A stretch of 64,000 nucleotides of DNA from Bhargavaea sp. CC-171006 (GTDB lineage: Bacteria; Bacillota; Bacilli; Bacillales_A; Planococcaceae), in NCBI RefSeq assembly GCF_009761675.1, contig NZ_QUZH01000028.1, positions 1 through 64,000 of the forward strand, written 5' to 3'. Positions 52,156 to 59,926 of this stretch are shown piece after piece. Every line of letters begins with the position of its first letter. Within the stretch, counting starts at the first letter, position 1. The translations under genes and the position numbers were made by a program. Under the pieces are notes generated by a model, which did no database searches, was not told the DNA's origin, and saw only the letters and a program-made list of their open reading frames with translations.

Positions 52156-52458
52156 TTAGTAGTGCTGTTTCGGACGCGATGTGACGGCCTGGATGATGAG
52201 CAGCACTGCGGAGACCGCATGCATGAACCAGCCGAGGAACGGGATCCAGGCGATGGCGCTTGTCACCAGGCCGGCAATGGAGCCGGACTTGGCGGAAAAG
52301 TCCCTGATGGCGAGGATGAGCGTGATGGCATGAAGGACGAACATGACACCGAGTAACGTATATCCTGAACCCATGACATAAAGTCCGCCCAAGAATGGAA
52401 TGGCAAGAAAAGCCTCTCCCAGTCCCGTAACCCAGCGCATGATGGTGGATGCTCTCAT
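52156..52458 (-). CDS. Small membrane protein
   Basis: 100 residues, four hydrophobic segments (GLGEAFLAIPFLGGLYVMG; LLGVMFVLHAITLILAI; IAGLVTSAIAWIPFLGWFMH; SAVLLIIQAV). The ATG at 52458 has CAGGGAT five bases upstream; the open frame continues upstream without a signal. Probably in an operon with the 90-residue membrane protein gene. Function unknown. Confidence 0.65.
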   Translation of the reverse strand: MRASTIMRWVTGLGEAFLAIPFLGGLYVMGSGYTLLGVMFVLHAITLILAIRDFSAKSGSIAGLVTSAIAWIPFLGWFMHAVSAVLLIIQAVTSRPKQHY

Positions 52459-52657
52459 GAGTGATCCCTGCTTTCGTTTAGTCTTATCTGTTATACGGCC
52501 GTACAGGCCGAAAGTTTCATTTTTACATAGAGATTCCGTGACGAATTTTTGGCGATTCCGCCGAACTGTGCTGTTGCTTGTCCGCAGCACCATTTTCTTT
52601 TTAACGGGGATGCGTTATACTGATGGGAGATCGAACTTCGAACCAGGAGGTAACGAC

Positions 52658-52771
52658 ATGAACACTCTCTTGATCCTAGGTGTGTGCTTCGCTTTCCTTT
52701 CCGCAATCTTCACGGGCGGCTATGAAGACAAGCCGGGCACAGCAAAAGATAACAAATCAAGCCGAAGCTGA
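52658..52771 (+). CDS. Small single-helix membrane peptide
   Basis: 37 residues: MNTLLILGVCFAFLSAIFTG, one helix, then a charged tail (GGYEDKPGTAKDNKSSRS). CCAGGAGGT precedes the ATG with ideal spacing, TATACT lies at 52616-52621, and a strong terminator follows, so it is almost certainly expressed. No family recognised. Confidence 0.7.
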   Translation: MNTLLILGVCFAFLSAIFTGGYEDKPGTAKDNKSSRS

Positions 52772-52772
52772 T

Positions 52773-52805
52773 AAAAAGGGGCTGCCGTTCAGGCAGTCCC
52801 TTTTT
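52773..52805. terminator. Bidirectional terminator between the 37-residue peptide gene and trmL
   Basis: AAAAAGGGGCTGCC (52773-52786) pairs with GGCAGTCCCTTTTT (52792-52805), one G-T pair. Confidence 0.9.
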
Positions 52806-52820
52806 GTATGCGCGCTTTCC

Positions 52821-53291
52821 TTAATGGAGGCCCGGGAAGCCTTGCTGGCGAAGCGCCTCAAAGACGAGGACCGCCGCCGTGTTCGACAGGTTGAGCGAAC
52901 GGATATGGTCATTCATCGGGATGCGCAGGCAGCGCTCCGGATGGGCGGCAAGCAGGTCCTTCGGCAGGCCGGACGTCTCTTTTCCGAAAACGAAAAAGAT
53001 ATCCCGGTCCGGATCTGAGAAGTCCCTGTCGGCGTAGTTTCCTTCCCCGAATTTTGTCAGGTAGTAGAAATCGCCGCCCGGATAGGCGGAGAACACATCC
53101 TCGATCCGGTCATGGTACTCCAGGTCGACATGTTCCCAGTAATCAAGACCTGCTCGCTTCAGCATCCGGTCGTCGGTGGAAAAACCGAGCGGGCGGACGA
53201 GATGGAGCCGGGTCCCCGTGCCCGCGCAGGTGCGTGAGATGTTCCCGGTGTTTGCCGGGATCAGCGGTTCATGTAAAACGACGTGAATCAT
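52821..53291 (-). CDS. trmL: tRNA (cytidine/uridine-34 2'-O) methyltransferase TrmL
   Basis: 156-residue SPOUT-class enzyme, the length of the YibK/CspR group. Motifs: NTGNISRTCAGTG (N-terminus), FVFGKETSGLP, and the knot end IRSLNLSNTAAVLVFEALRQ. It methylates the ribose of the wobble base in leucine tRNAs. It overlaps queG by four bases (ATGA), and both modify the tRNA wobble position. Confidence 0.92.
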   Translation of the reverse strand: MIHVVLHEPLIPANTGNISRTCAGTGTRLHLVRPLGFSTDDRMLKRAGLDYWEHVDLEYHDRIEDVFSAYPGGDFYYLTKFGEGNYADRDFSDPDRDIFFVFGKETSGLPKDLLAAHPERCLRIPMNDHIRSLNLSNTAAVLVFEALRQQGFPGLH

Positions 53292-54442
53292 TCGTGCACT
53301 TCCTTCTTCTGGTCTGCGATACGGCGGAGCGCGGTCCGGATCTCATCCAGGACCTCCTCTTCCCGCTCGCGTGATTCGGCGTGCCGGAGTGCGGTTTCCG
53401 CCTCCTCCGTGCCGATTTTGCCAAGGGCGTAGGCAGATGCGCCTCGCATGTATGGCCGCACATCCTCGCGGAGGATGCGGGACAGTTCCGGCAGTGCGGA
53501 CTGTTCCCTGAAATGGCCGAGCGCGTAGATGGCGTTGCGCTGGATCGGGTTCTTCCCGCGCCAGGAACCTGACATATGGCCGTATGTCTCTTTGAACTCC
53601 CGGTTCGACAGACTCAGGAGCTGCTCAAGAAGCGGCTTCGCCAGTTCCGGATCGGGACGGAACGCCTCATGGATCCGGTTGTGCATGCCCTTGTTTTTCG
53701 GGCAGATCGTCTGGCAGGTGTCACAGCCGTACACCCGGTTGCCGATCTCGGTCCGGAACTCCTCCGGGAGACTGCCTTTTGTCTGGGTGAGGAATGCGAT
53801 GCAGCGCTGTGCATTGAGCCTGCCGCCTTCGATCAGGGCGCCTGTCGGGCAAATATCAAGGCAAAGCGTGCAATCGCCGCAGCCGTCTTCGATCGGTTCA
53901 TCCGGCGCGAAGGGGATGTTCGTGATCATCTCCCCGAGATAGACATACGAACCGAATTCAGGCGTGATGATCGAGCAGTTCTTCCCTGACCACCCGATGC
54001 CGGCCCGCTCCGCAACCGCGCGGTCGACAAGCTCTCCCGTGTCGACCATCGACCGGAGACGCGCGTCCGGCACCCGTTCCAGGATGAAGGCCTCGAGCAG
54101 CGCGAGCTTTTCCCGAAGGACATCGTGATAGTCCTGTCCCCAAGAGGCGCGGCAGAACATCCCCCGCCTGGCTCCCTTCGTTCCCTTGGGCGCGCCATCC
54201 AGCTTCGACGGATAGGCGACTGCAATCGCGATGATGCTCTCCGGCTCTTCCAGAAGCAGCGCAGGGTCGGTCCGTTCATCAAGGGAGCCCTTTTCGAAGC
54301 CCGACTGGAACCCCGACTCCTGCTGTCGCCTCAGCCGGTTCTTCATCTCCCTGAACGGATCGGCGGTCGTGAAGCCGATCTTGTCGATGCCCGACTCCCG
54401 CGCGAATGCCCGCAGTTCCCTTTGCAACGTGACGGTATCCAT
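53288..54442 (-). CDS. queG: Epoxyqueuosine reductase QueG
   Basis: 384-residue cobalamin- and iron-sulfur-dependent enzyme for the last step of queuosine synthesis in tRNA. Two 4Fe-4S motifs are present: CGDCTLCLDICPTGAL and CDTCQTICPKN. A HEAT-like C-terminal part (EDVRPYMRGASAYALGKIG) follows. AAGGGGC precedes the ATG. Operon with trmL. Confidence 0.93.
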   Translation of the reverse strand: MDTVTLQRELRAFARESGIDKIGFTTADPFREMKNRLRRQQESGFQSGFEKGSLDERTDPALLLEEPESIIAIAVAYPSKLDGAPKGTKGARRGMFCRASWGQDYHDVLREKLALLEAFILERVPDARLRSMVDTGELVDRAVAERAGIGWSGKNCSIITPEFGSYVYLGEMITNIPFAPDEPIEDGCGDCTLCLDICPTGALIEGGRLNAQRCIAFLTQTKGSLPEEFRTEIGNRVYGCDTCQTICPKNKGMHNRIHEAFRPDPELAKPLLEQLLSLSNREFKETYGHMSGSWRGKNPIQRNAIYALGHFREQSALPELSRILREDVRPYMRGASAYALGKIGTEEAETALRHAESREREEEVLDEIRTALRRIADQKKEVHE

Positions 54443-54504
54443 AGGGACTGCCCCTTTCTGTTATGGTACGATATATGAAAAGTCACAATATACAGGTGAT
54501 ATCC

Positions 54505-55194
54505 ATGAAGATTACAGCAGATCAGATGTTGTTTGAAACGGTGCCGGATCTGAAATTCGGCATTCTCCATTATAACAGAATCAGCACCTCTGACGCCCCC
54601 GGGATGCTGAATGGGCGGATCGGCTACTTTTACCAGGAAATGCAGATCGGCCTGGAAGACAAGAACGTGACCGACATCCCGGGTGTCGCGGAATGGCGTA
54701 AAGTCTGGAAAGCGTTCGGTAAGGATCCCGGCCGCTACCGCCCTTCCGCCGAAGCGCTGATCCGCCGCGTGAAAAAAGGCCAGATGCCGGGTGAGATCAA
54801 TCTCGGCGCGGACCTGAATAACTTCTTCTCCGTCCGCGAAGGCATTCCGTGCGGCCTGTACGACTTGGATGCGGTTACCGGTGACGTGTCCATACGCAAA
54901 GGTTCTTCTGAAGACGAATACGGAGGCCTGAACGGCAGGATCAACAATCTCGAGAACCTGCTTATAACTTCCGATGAACAGGGGCCGTTCGGCAGTCCGT
55001 TTGTAGATTCCGGCAGGACCGCAGTCACGGAAAAGACAACGGAAGCGCTCCATGTCCTCTACCTCCAGCCATCCATGACCGTCGAAGAAGCCGAAGTGCT
55101 GATGGATGAAACGGGCATCTTCTTTACATCCGTGACCGGCGGAGCTTTCACGGGGGTGATTTTGCACGCCGGGAACCGATCCGCTGAAATCTGA
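54505..55194 (+). CDS. B3/B4 tRNA-binding domain protein
   Basis: 229 residues with the B3/4 domain of phenylalanyl-tRNA synthetase beta chains, here as a stand-alone protein (VAEWRKVWKAFGKDPGRYRPS, ALIRRVKKGQMPGEINLGADLNN). Such proteins may edit mischarged tRNA or act on nucleotides; none is firmly assigned. The ATG at 54505 follows AGGTGAT. It is divergent from queG-trmL, a suggestive neighbourhood for a tRNA-related role. Confidence 0.78.
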   Translation: MKITADQMLFETVPDLKFGILHYNRISTSDAPGMLNGRIGYFYQEMQIGLEDKNVTDIPGVAEWRKVWKAFGKDPGRYRPSAEALIRRVKKGQMPGEINLGADLNNFFSVREGIPCGLYDLDAVTGDVSIRKGSSEDEYGGLNGRINNLENLLITSDEQGPFGSPFVDSGRTAVTEKTTEALHVLYLQPSMTVEEAEVLMDETGIFFTSVTGGAFTGVILHAGNRSAEI

Positions 55195-55248
55195 CGCTGC
55201 GGAAATCCCAGTTCCGGTCTCACCTATCCATTCCTCCAATACACAGAA

Positions 55249-55281
55249 AAATGCCGATGCCAAGGTTTGGCATCGGCATTT
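55249..55281. terminator. Bidirectional terminator between the B3/B4 gene and cstA-like gene
   Basis: AAATGCCGATGCCAA (55249-55263) pairs perfectly with TTGGCATCGGCATTT (55267-55281). Confidence 0.92.
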
Positions 55282-55292
55282 CACTTTTTCTA

Positions 55293-56753
55293 TTAATAAA
55301 TCGTAGCCCGATTAAATCCTGATACATCCTCGTCCAGCAGGATTCCCGTCCCCCGCTTTTTGTGGGCGGAGATGAAGAATGATGCCGTCACGAATAGGGT
55401 CGCAATGGTGCCGCCGATATAGGACACGGTCAAGTCGATCCCGAAGCCCATCGTCGGCTCGAACAGGATATAAACGAACACCATGGACGTCATAAAGATC
55501 GCCGGAACCGTTGCGATCCAATGGTTCTTATGCTGCAGGAACAGATACATCGCGCCGACCCAGAGGGCGATCATCGCAGTGACTCCATTTGCCCATGAGA
55601 AATAGCGCCATAGCAGATTGAAGTCGATTTTCGTCAGCACGAAGGAAATAATGAAAAGCGGGATCGCAATCCAGAGGCGGCTCAGAATCTTCGCCTGCCC
55701 GATTTTAAAGTAATCGGCAATGATCATGCGGGCCGCACGGAAAGCCGTGTCCCCGGAAGTGATCGGAAGAACAATGACACCAAGGACTGCAAGAGTTCCT
55801 CCGATGGCACCCAGCATCATGACAGAGACATCGCTGACCACTGCTGCCGGCCCGCCAGCAGCAAGAAGCTCATTCAGCCCGCCGTAGCCGTTGAACAGGC
55901 TCATGGCGGCTGCTGCCCAGATCATGGCGATGATGCCTTCTGCTATCATCATTCCATAGAAAATCTTACGCCCTTCATTCTCCTGTTTCGTCGTCCTGGA
56001 AATAATCGGCGTCTGCGTAGCATGGAAACCGGACAGTGCGCCGCAAGTGATCGTGAAGAACAGCAGCGGGAAGACTGGAAGGTCACCCGGATGCATGTTC
56101 GTGAATGACAGCTCCGGAATCGGTGCCCCCGTCACGACAAGGCCGATGCCAACACCCAAGGCCGAGACCACAAGCAGTGCGCCGAACCATGGATAGAGCC
56201 GCCCGATGATCTTATCGATCGGAAGCAATGTCGCCAAAACATAATACAGGAAGATGATCCCGACAAGGATTCCCAGCGCCACTTTGCCGTCAAAGATGAC
56301 ATTGAGCAACATTGCCGGTGAAGTGACGAACACTGTCCCGACAAGGATGAGCAGAAGCAGCGCAAAGATATTGACGACGTGCTTCATGATATTACCCAGG
56401 AACTTGGATGCAAGTTCCGGAAGATGAGCCCCTTTATTCCGTATTGAAATCATCCCTGTCAGATAATCATGTACTGCCCCCGCAAAAATACATCCGACGA
56501 CGATCCAGATGAACGCAACCGGGCCATAAAGAGCACCTGCTATCGGGCCGAACACCGGCCCTGTCCCGGCTATGTTCAATAGCTGGATCAGCGAGTTCTT
56601 AGGAGTCGACATCGGTACATAATCCACCCCGTCCCCATTGACATAGGCTGGTGTCGGCCGTTCATTTTTCGGTCCGAAGACTTTCTCGACATATTTTCCG
56701 TATGTAAAATAACCTACGATCAAGAGCACAATGCTAAGCAAAAAAGTGATCAT
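55293..56753 (-). CDS. cstA: CstA-family transporter (pyruvate/peptide uptake)
   Basis: 486 residues, shorter than E. coli CstA (about 700) but typical of the Gram-positive form. About 14 hydrophobic segments; family motifs GPVFGPIAGALYGPVAFIWI, GCIFAGAVHDYLTGM and SGFHATQTPIISRT. Members import peptides or pyruvate during starvation. GGGGGAAGG precedes the ATG. Its promoter region carries a perfect inverted repeat, so a dedicated repressor is likely. Confidence 0.85.
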   Translation of the reverse strand: MITFLLSIVLLIVGYFTYGKYVEKVFGPKNERPTPAYVNGDGVDYVPMSTPKNSLIQLLNIAGTGPVFGPIAGALYGPVAFIWIVVGCIFAGAVHDYLTGMISIRNKGAHLPELASKFLGNIMKHVVNIFALLLLILVGTVFVTSPAMLLNVIFDGKVALGILVGIIFLYYVLATLLPIDKIIGRLYPWFGALLVVSALGVGIGLVVTGAPIPELSFTNMHPGDLPVFPLLFFTITCGALSGFHATQTPIISRTTKQENEGRKIFYGMMIAEGIIAMIWAAAAMSLFNGYGGLNELLAAGGPAAVVSDVSVMMLGAIGGTLAVLGVIVLPITSGDTAFRAARMIIADYFKIGQAKILSRLWIAIPLFIISFVLTKIDFNLLWRYFSWANGVTAMIALWVGAMYLFLQHKNHWIATVPAIFMTSMVFVYILFEPTMGFGIDLTVSYIGGTIATLFVTASFFISAHKKRGTGILLDEDVSGFNRATIY

Positions 56754-56770
56754 TTGTCCTTCCCCCTGCT

Positions 56771-56815
56771 CTCTGTTGTATTACACAATTTTATCACTTA
56801 CAACAGAGAACGCAA
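56771..56815 (-). promoter_or_regulatory. Promoter and palindromic operator of the cstA-like gene
   Basis: Perfect 10-bp inverted repeat CTCTGTTGTA (56771-56780) and TACAACAGAG (56799-56808), 18 bases apart. The minus-strand promoter TTGCGT (56815-56810), 16-base spacer, TAAAAT (56793-56788) lies across it, so a bound dimer would cover the -10. Confidence 0.6.
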
Positions 56816-56881
56816 GATTATTTTTTTAATATAAGGACCATTTCATTTATTCGAATGATTGACTTCCCTTCCTGAAAGACG

Positions 56882-56921
56882 AAGCGACCTCAATCCGGGG
56901 AGTACCGGACTGAGGCCGCTT
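56882..56921 (-). terminator. Hairpin after the DHA2 transporter gene
   Basis: AAGCGACCTCAATCCGG (56882-56898) pairs with 56905-56921 with two mismatches. No clear T run, so efficiency is uncertain. Confidence 0.55.
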
Positions 56922-56953
56922 TCAGGTTGACCCAGGCAATTGACCTGGGCGAC

Positions 56954-58381
56954 TTATTTCAGGGGTGCGGAGGCCGCCGGGAGCTTTTTCAGCCTGAGCG
57001 CGAGAATGAAACCCGCCACTGACAGGATGCCACCGACAAAGAATGCGACACGGACACCGGTCATGAGTGCTTCCGGGGAAGGAATGGCTGATGACCCGAC
57101 GGCTGTGGCCGTACCGGTCATGACGGACACGAGAAGGGCCGTGCCGATCGATCCCCCGATCATCCGGAACGTATTATCCATGGCCGTGCCATGGGAGATC
57201 AGCCGGCCGGGAAGCGAGTTGATCCCCGCCGTGCTGAGCGGCATCATCAGCATCGAAAGGCCGAGCATCCGGAGGCCGAATACAAGTCCGAGCAGGACAA
57301 GCGGCGTATCCGGGGTCATAAAGAGGAACGGCACTGTTGTCACGACTTGCAGCGCAAATCCGGTAATGACAAGCCAGCCGGCCCCGAACCGGTCAAAGAT
57401 CCGTCCGGAAAATGGGGACATCGCCCCCATCGCAATGGCGCCGGGCAAAAGCAGCAAGCCTGATTCAAATGCTGTACCGCCGCGCACGTTTTGTACGTAC
57501 AGCGGCAACAGCGTCTCCGTTCCGATCAGAAGAGCGAATGTAATCATGCCCATCGGAATGATGAGGCGGTATACACCGGAGCGGAACACACCGAAATTGA
57601 GGATCGGTGTCTCAAGTGCCAGCTGCCGGCGTATAAACAGGTACAGCGCGACAGAACCGACGGCTGTGGAAACCAGCACGTTCGGACTCAGCCAGCCTTC
57701 CCCGCCGATACTGCTGAAGGCAAACAGCAGCCCGCCAAAGCCAAGCGTCGACAAAACGATAGATGGAAGATCTATCGTCACCGGACGCTGCTGTGTAACG
57801 TTCTTCATGAAGATGAATACAGCTATGAGGTGCAGCACAGCCAAAGGCAGGACGATCGAGAAGAGCACTCTCCAAGAACCGAAGCTGAGCACCCAGCCTG
57901 CCAGGGTCGGTCCGATGGCCGGAGCAAAACCGATGGCCAACCCGACAAGTCCCATGACGGAACCGCGCCGGTTCACCGGGAAGATGGTGAGGAGAATCGT
58001 CTGCATAAGCGGCATCATCATCCCGGCTCCCGCCGCCTGGATTACACGGGCGACCAGCAGGAAGAAAAAGCTCGGGGCCACGGCAGCGACGAGCGTGCCT
58101 GCCGCAAACAGTCCGCTTGCCACCATAAGCAGACGCCGGCTTGAAAAGCGATCGATCAGAAATGCCGTAATTGGGATCAGGATACCATTGGTCAGCAGAT
58201 AAGCCGTCGTCACCCACTGCGCTTCGTTCGCATCAATGGAGAAGTCCACCATGATAGGCGGAAGCGCCACGATCAGGAGCGTCTGATTCAGGAGAGCCAC
58301 AAATGCTCCGGTGATGAGGACAATCAGGATGACTGTCCGGTTGTATGCGGGAAGAGCCGAAGATTGCTCAGGTTGCTGCAT
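56954..58381 (-). CDS. DHA2-family MFS drug transporter (EmrB/QacA type)
   Basis: 475 residues, with about 14 hydrophobic segments. Motifs: LNQTLLIVALPPIMVDFSID (motif D1), WVTTAYLLTNGILIPITAFL and, in helix 5, GLAIGFAPAIGPTLAGWVLS (motif C of proton antiporters). The ATG at 58381 has AGAGGAA upstream. Resembles LmrB/Mde-type exporters. It diverges from the cupin gene. Confidence 0.87.
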   Translation of the reverse strand: MQQPEQSSALPAYNRTVILIVLITGAFVALLNQTLLIVALPPIMVDFSIDANEAQWVTTAYLLTNGILIPITAFLIDRFSSRRLLMVASGLFAAGTLVAAVAPSFFFLLVARVIQAAGAGMMMPLMQTILLTIFPVNRRGSVMGLVGLAIGFAPAIGPTLAGWVLSFGSWRVLFSIVLPLAVLHLIAVFIFMKNVTQQRPVTIDLPSIVLSTLGFGGLLFAFSSIGGEGWLSPNVLVSTAVGSVALYLFIRRQLALETPILNFGVFRSGVYRLIIPMGMITFALLIGTETLLPLYVQNVRGGTAFESGLLLLPGAIAMGAMSPFSGRIFDRFGAGWLVITGFALQVVTTVPFLFMTPDTPLVLLGLVFGLRMLGLSMLMMPLSTAGINSLPGRLISHGTAMDNTFRMIGGSIGTALLVSVMTGTATAVGSSAIPSPEALMTGVRVAFFVGGILSVAGFILALRLKKLPAASAPLK

Positions 58382-58521
58382 GGGTATTTCCTCTTTTCTT
58401 ATATATGAGCTATCGTTCAGTATAATTGAAAATTCTTCCGCTGCCCATTCCAAACGGACAAATCTGTATCCCCCCGCATAGGCTATCGGGACATCATAAA
58501 AAGGAAGTGAATGGTTTGTTT

Positions 58522-59058
58522 ATGGGACACCCTCCGTATCCTGCCCATTGTTCATGCGGAATGTGGGCACCGGTGCCCGCTCCGGGCCCTTGGATGACCG
58601 GAATGGATCCTGCCGCCGGGTATCGGCACCACGGTACGCCAACCCGTTTTCGGGATCACGGCAGACGCCCGTATGTTGTTGATATCCATGAAGCCGCTTT
58701 GGCCAATCCTAACTTCCGGACGACCATATGGACCGGTAACTACTTGCAGGTGACATTAATGAGCATTCCTCCTGGTGGAGACATCGGCAAGGAAATCCAC
58801 CCGAATACCGACCAGTTTCTGAGGATCGAGCAAGGCCAGGGCATTGTCCAGATGGGCCGTACTCCGGATCGACCGGAGTTCACCAGGCATGTCAAAGAAG
58901 ATGATGCAATCTTGATTCCTGCCGGCTATTATCATAACTTCACCAATACCTGTCACGTTCCGATCAAGATGTATTCGATCTACGCCCCGCCACAGCATCC
59001 GCCAGGCACTGTCCATCAGACAAAAGAGGATGCTATGGAAGCAGAAGAGAGCCATTAA
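58522..59058 (+). CDS. Cupin-domain protein, paralogue of the one at 11.8 kb
   Basis: 178 residues: an N-terminal Pro/Gly/His-rich segment (MGHPPYPAHCSCGMW), then one cupin barrel (EIHPNTDQFLRIEQGQG; IPAGYYHNFTNT). The barrel is nearly identical in pattern to residues 30-130 of the 11.8 kb cupin but lacks its C-terminal helical part. The ATG at 58522 is used; TTG two codons upstream is closer to the Shine-Dalgarno GGAAG. The low-complexity start suggests a spore surface protein. Confidence 0.75.
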   Translation: MGHPPYPAHCSCGMWAPVPAPGPWMTGMDPAAGYRHHGTPTRFRDHGRRPYVVDIHEAALANPNFRTTIWTGNYLQVTLMSIPPGGDIGKEIHPNTDQFLRIEQGQGIVQMGRTPDRPEFTRHVKEDDAILIPAGYYHNFTNTCHVPIKMYSIYAPPQHPPGTVHQTKEDAMEAEESH

Positions 59059-59060
59059 TG

Positions 59061-59096
59061 GAAAGAAGCTGCCTGCAGATGCAGGCAGCTTCTTTC
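59061..59096. terminator. Bidirectional terminator between the cupin and SDR genes
   Basis: Perfect 16-bp stem, GAAAGAAGCTGCCTGC (59061-59076) with its complement at 59081-59096. Confidence 0.92.
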
Positions 59097-59101
59097 ATGG
59101 T

Positions 59102-59836
59102 TCACATTGCGGTCAGGCCGCCATCGATGACAAACTCAGACCCCGTAGAGTAACTGGAGTCATCCGATGCGAGGAACAGCACCATGTTCGACACTTCCTC
59201 GGACCGGGCCATCCTGCGGAGCGGTATTTGCTTGGCAAACTCCCTGATTTGTTTGATGGCATCCCCCTCGGTGACCATCGGCGTCTCGATCACGCCCGGG
59301 TGGACCGAGTTGACGCGAATGCCAAGACCGGCCAGCTGAAGAGCGGCTGACTTGGTAAGTCCACGAACAGCGAACTTCGTATCTGTATAGCCCGGTGCTC
59401 CCCCAACAAGCCCGTTCATTGAGGAAATATTGACAATCGATCCTCCCCCGGCTTTCTGCATCGATGGGATGACTGCCTTGATGCCCAGGAAAACCGAGAC
59501 TTGATTAATGTCCACAATCTTGCGGTACTCATCCTCCGTCATGTCGAAGATGGTCTTCGCCATGCTGATGCCGGCGTTATTGACGAGGATTCCAACCGGT
59601 CCGAATGCCGCTTCCGCTTCTTCGACGACCGTCTTCCAATCCTCCGCCTTTGTCACATCCTGCCTGACAAAATGCACCGATTCGCCAAGTTCTTCCGCAA
59701 GAGCGCGACCGCCTTCAACATTCAGGTCCGTCAAGACCACCTTCGCACCCTCAGTCACAAATTTCCTGACATGGGATTCGCCCATACCGCGGGCACCGCC
59801 TGTGACGATTGCAACTTTCCCATCCAACTTGCCCAT
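59102..59836 (-). CDS. Short-chain dehydrogenase/reductase
   Basis: 244-residue classical SDR: cofactor motif TGGARGMG (residues 12-19), NNAG (86-89), catalytic Ser138 or Ser139 (NISSMNG), Tyr150 and Lys154 (YTDTK). Asp37 after the second strand (VLTDLN) favours NAD+. It looks like a 3-alpha/20-beta-hydroxysteroid or glucose-1-dehydrogenase relative; substrate unknown. The adjacent frameshifted symporter is on the same strand. Confidence 0.87.
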   Translation of the reverse strand: MGKLDGKVAIVTGGARGMGESHVRKFVTEGAKVVLTDLNVEGGRALAEELGESVHFVRQDVTKAEDWKTVVEEAEAAFGPVGILVNNAGISMAKTIFDMTEDEYRKIVDINQVSVFLGIKAVIPSMQKAGGGSIVNISSMNGLVGGAPGYTDTKFAVRGLTKSAALQLAGLGIRVNSVHPGVIETPMVTEGDAIKQIREFAKQIPLRRMARSEEVSNMVLFLASDDSSYSTGSEFVIDGGLTAM

Positions 59837-59926
59837 GTTTCATCCCTCCTACTCTGGTTCCTTGCATCAATATCATACTCCTTCGCCACTCTTTATTTCG
59901 AGCAGGAACTCTCTATTGGCGGATGG

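Noticed and set aside
56940-58202. 420-codon plus-strand frame opposite the DHA2 transporter
   Set aside because: No motif, Ser/Arg/Pro-rich shadow of a membrane protein gene.
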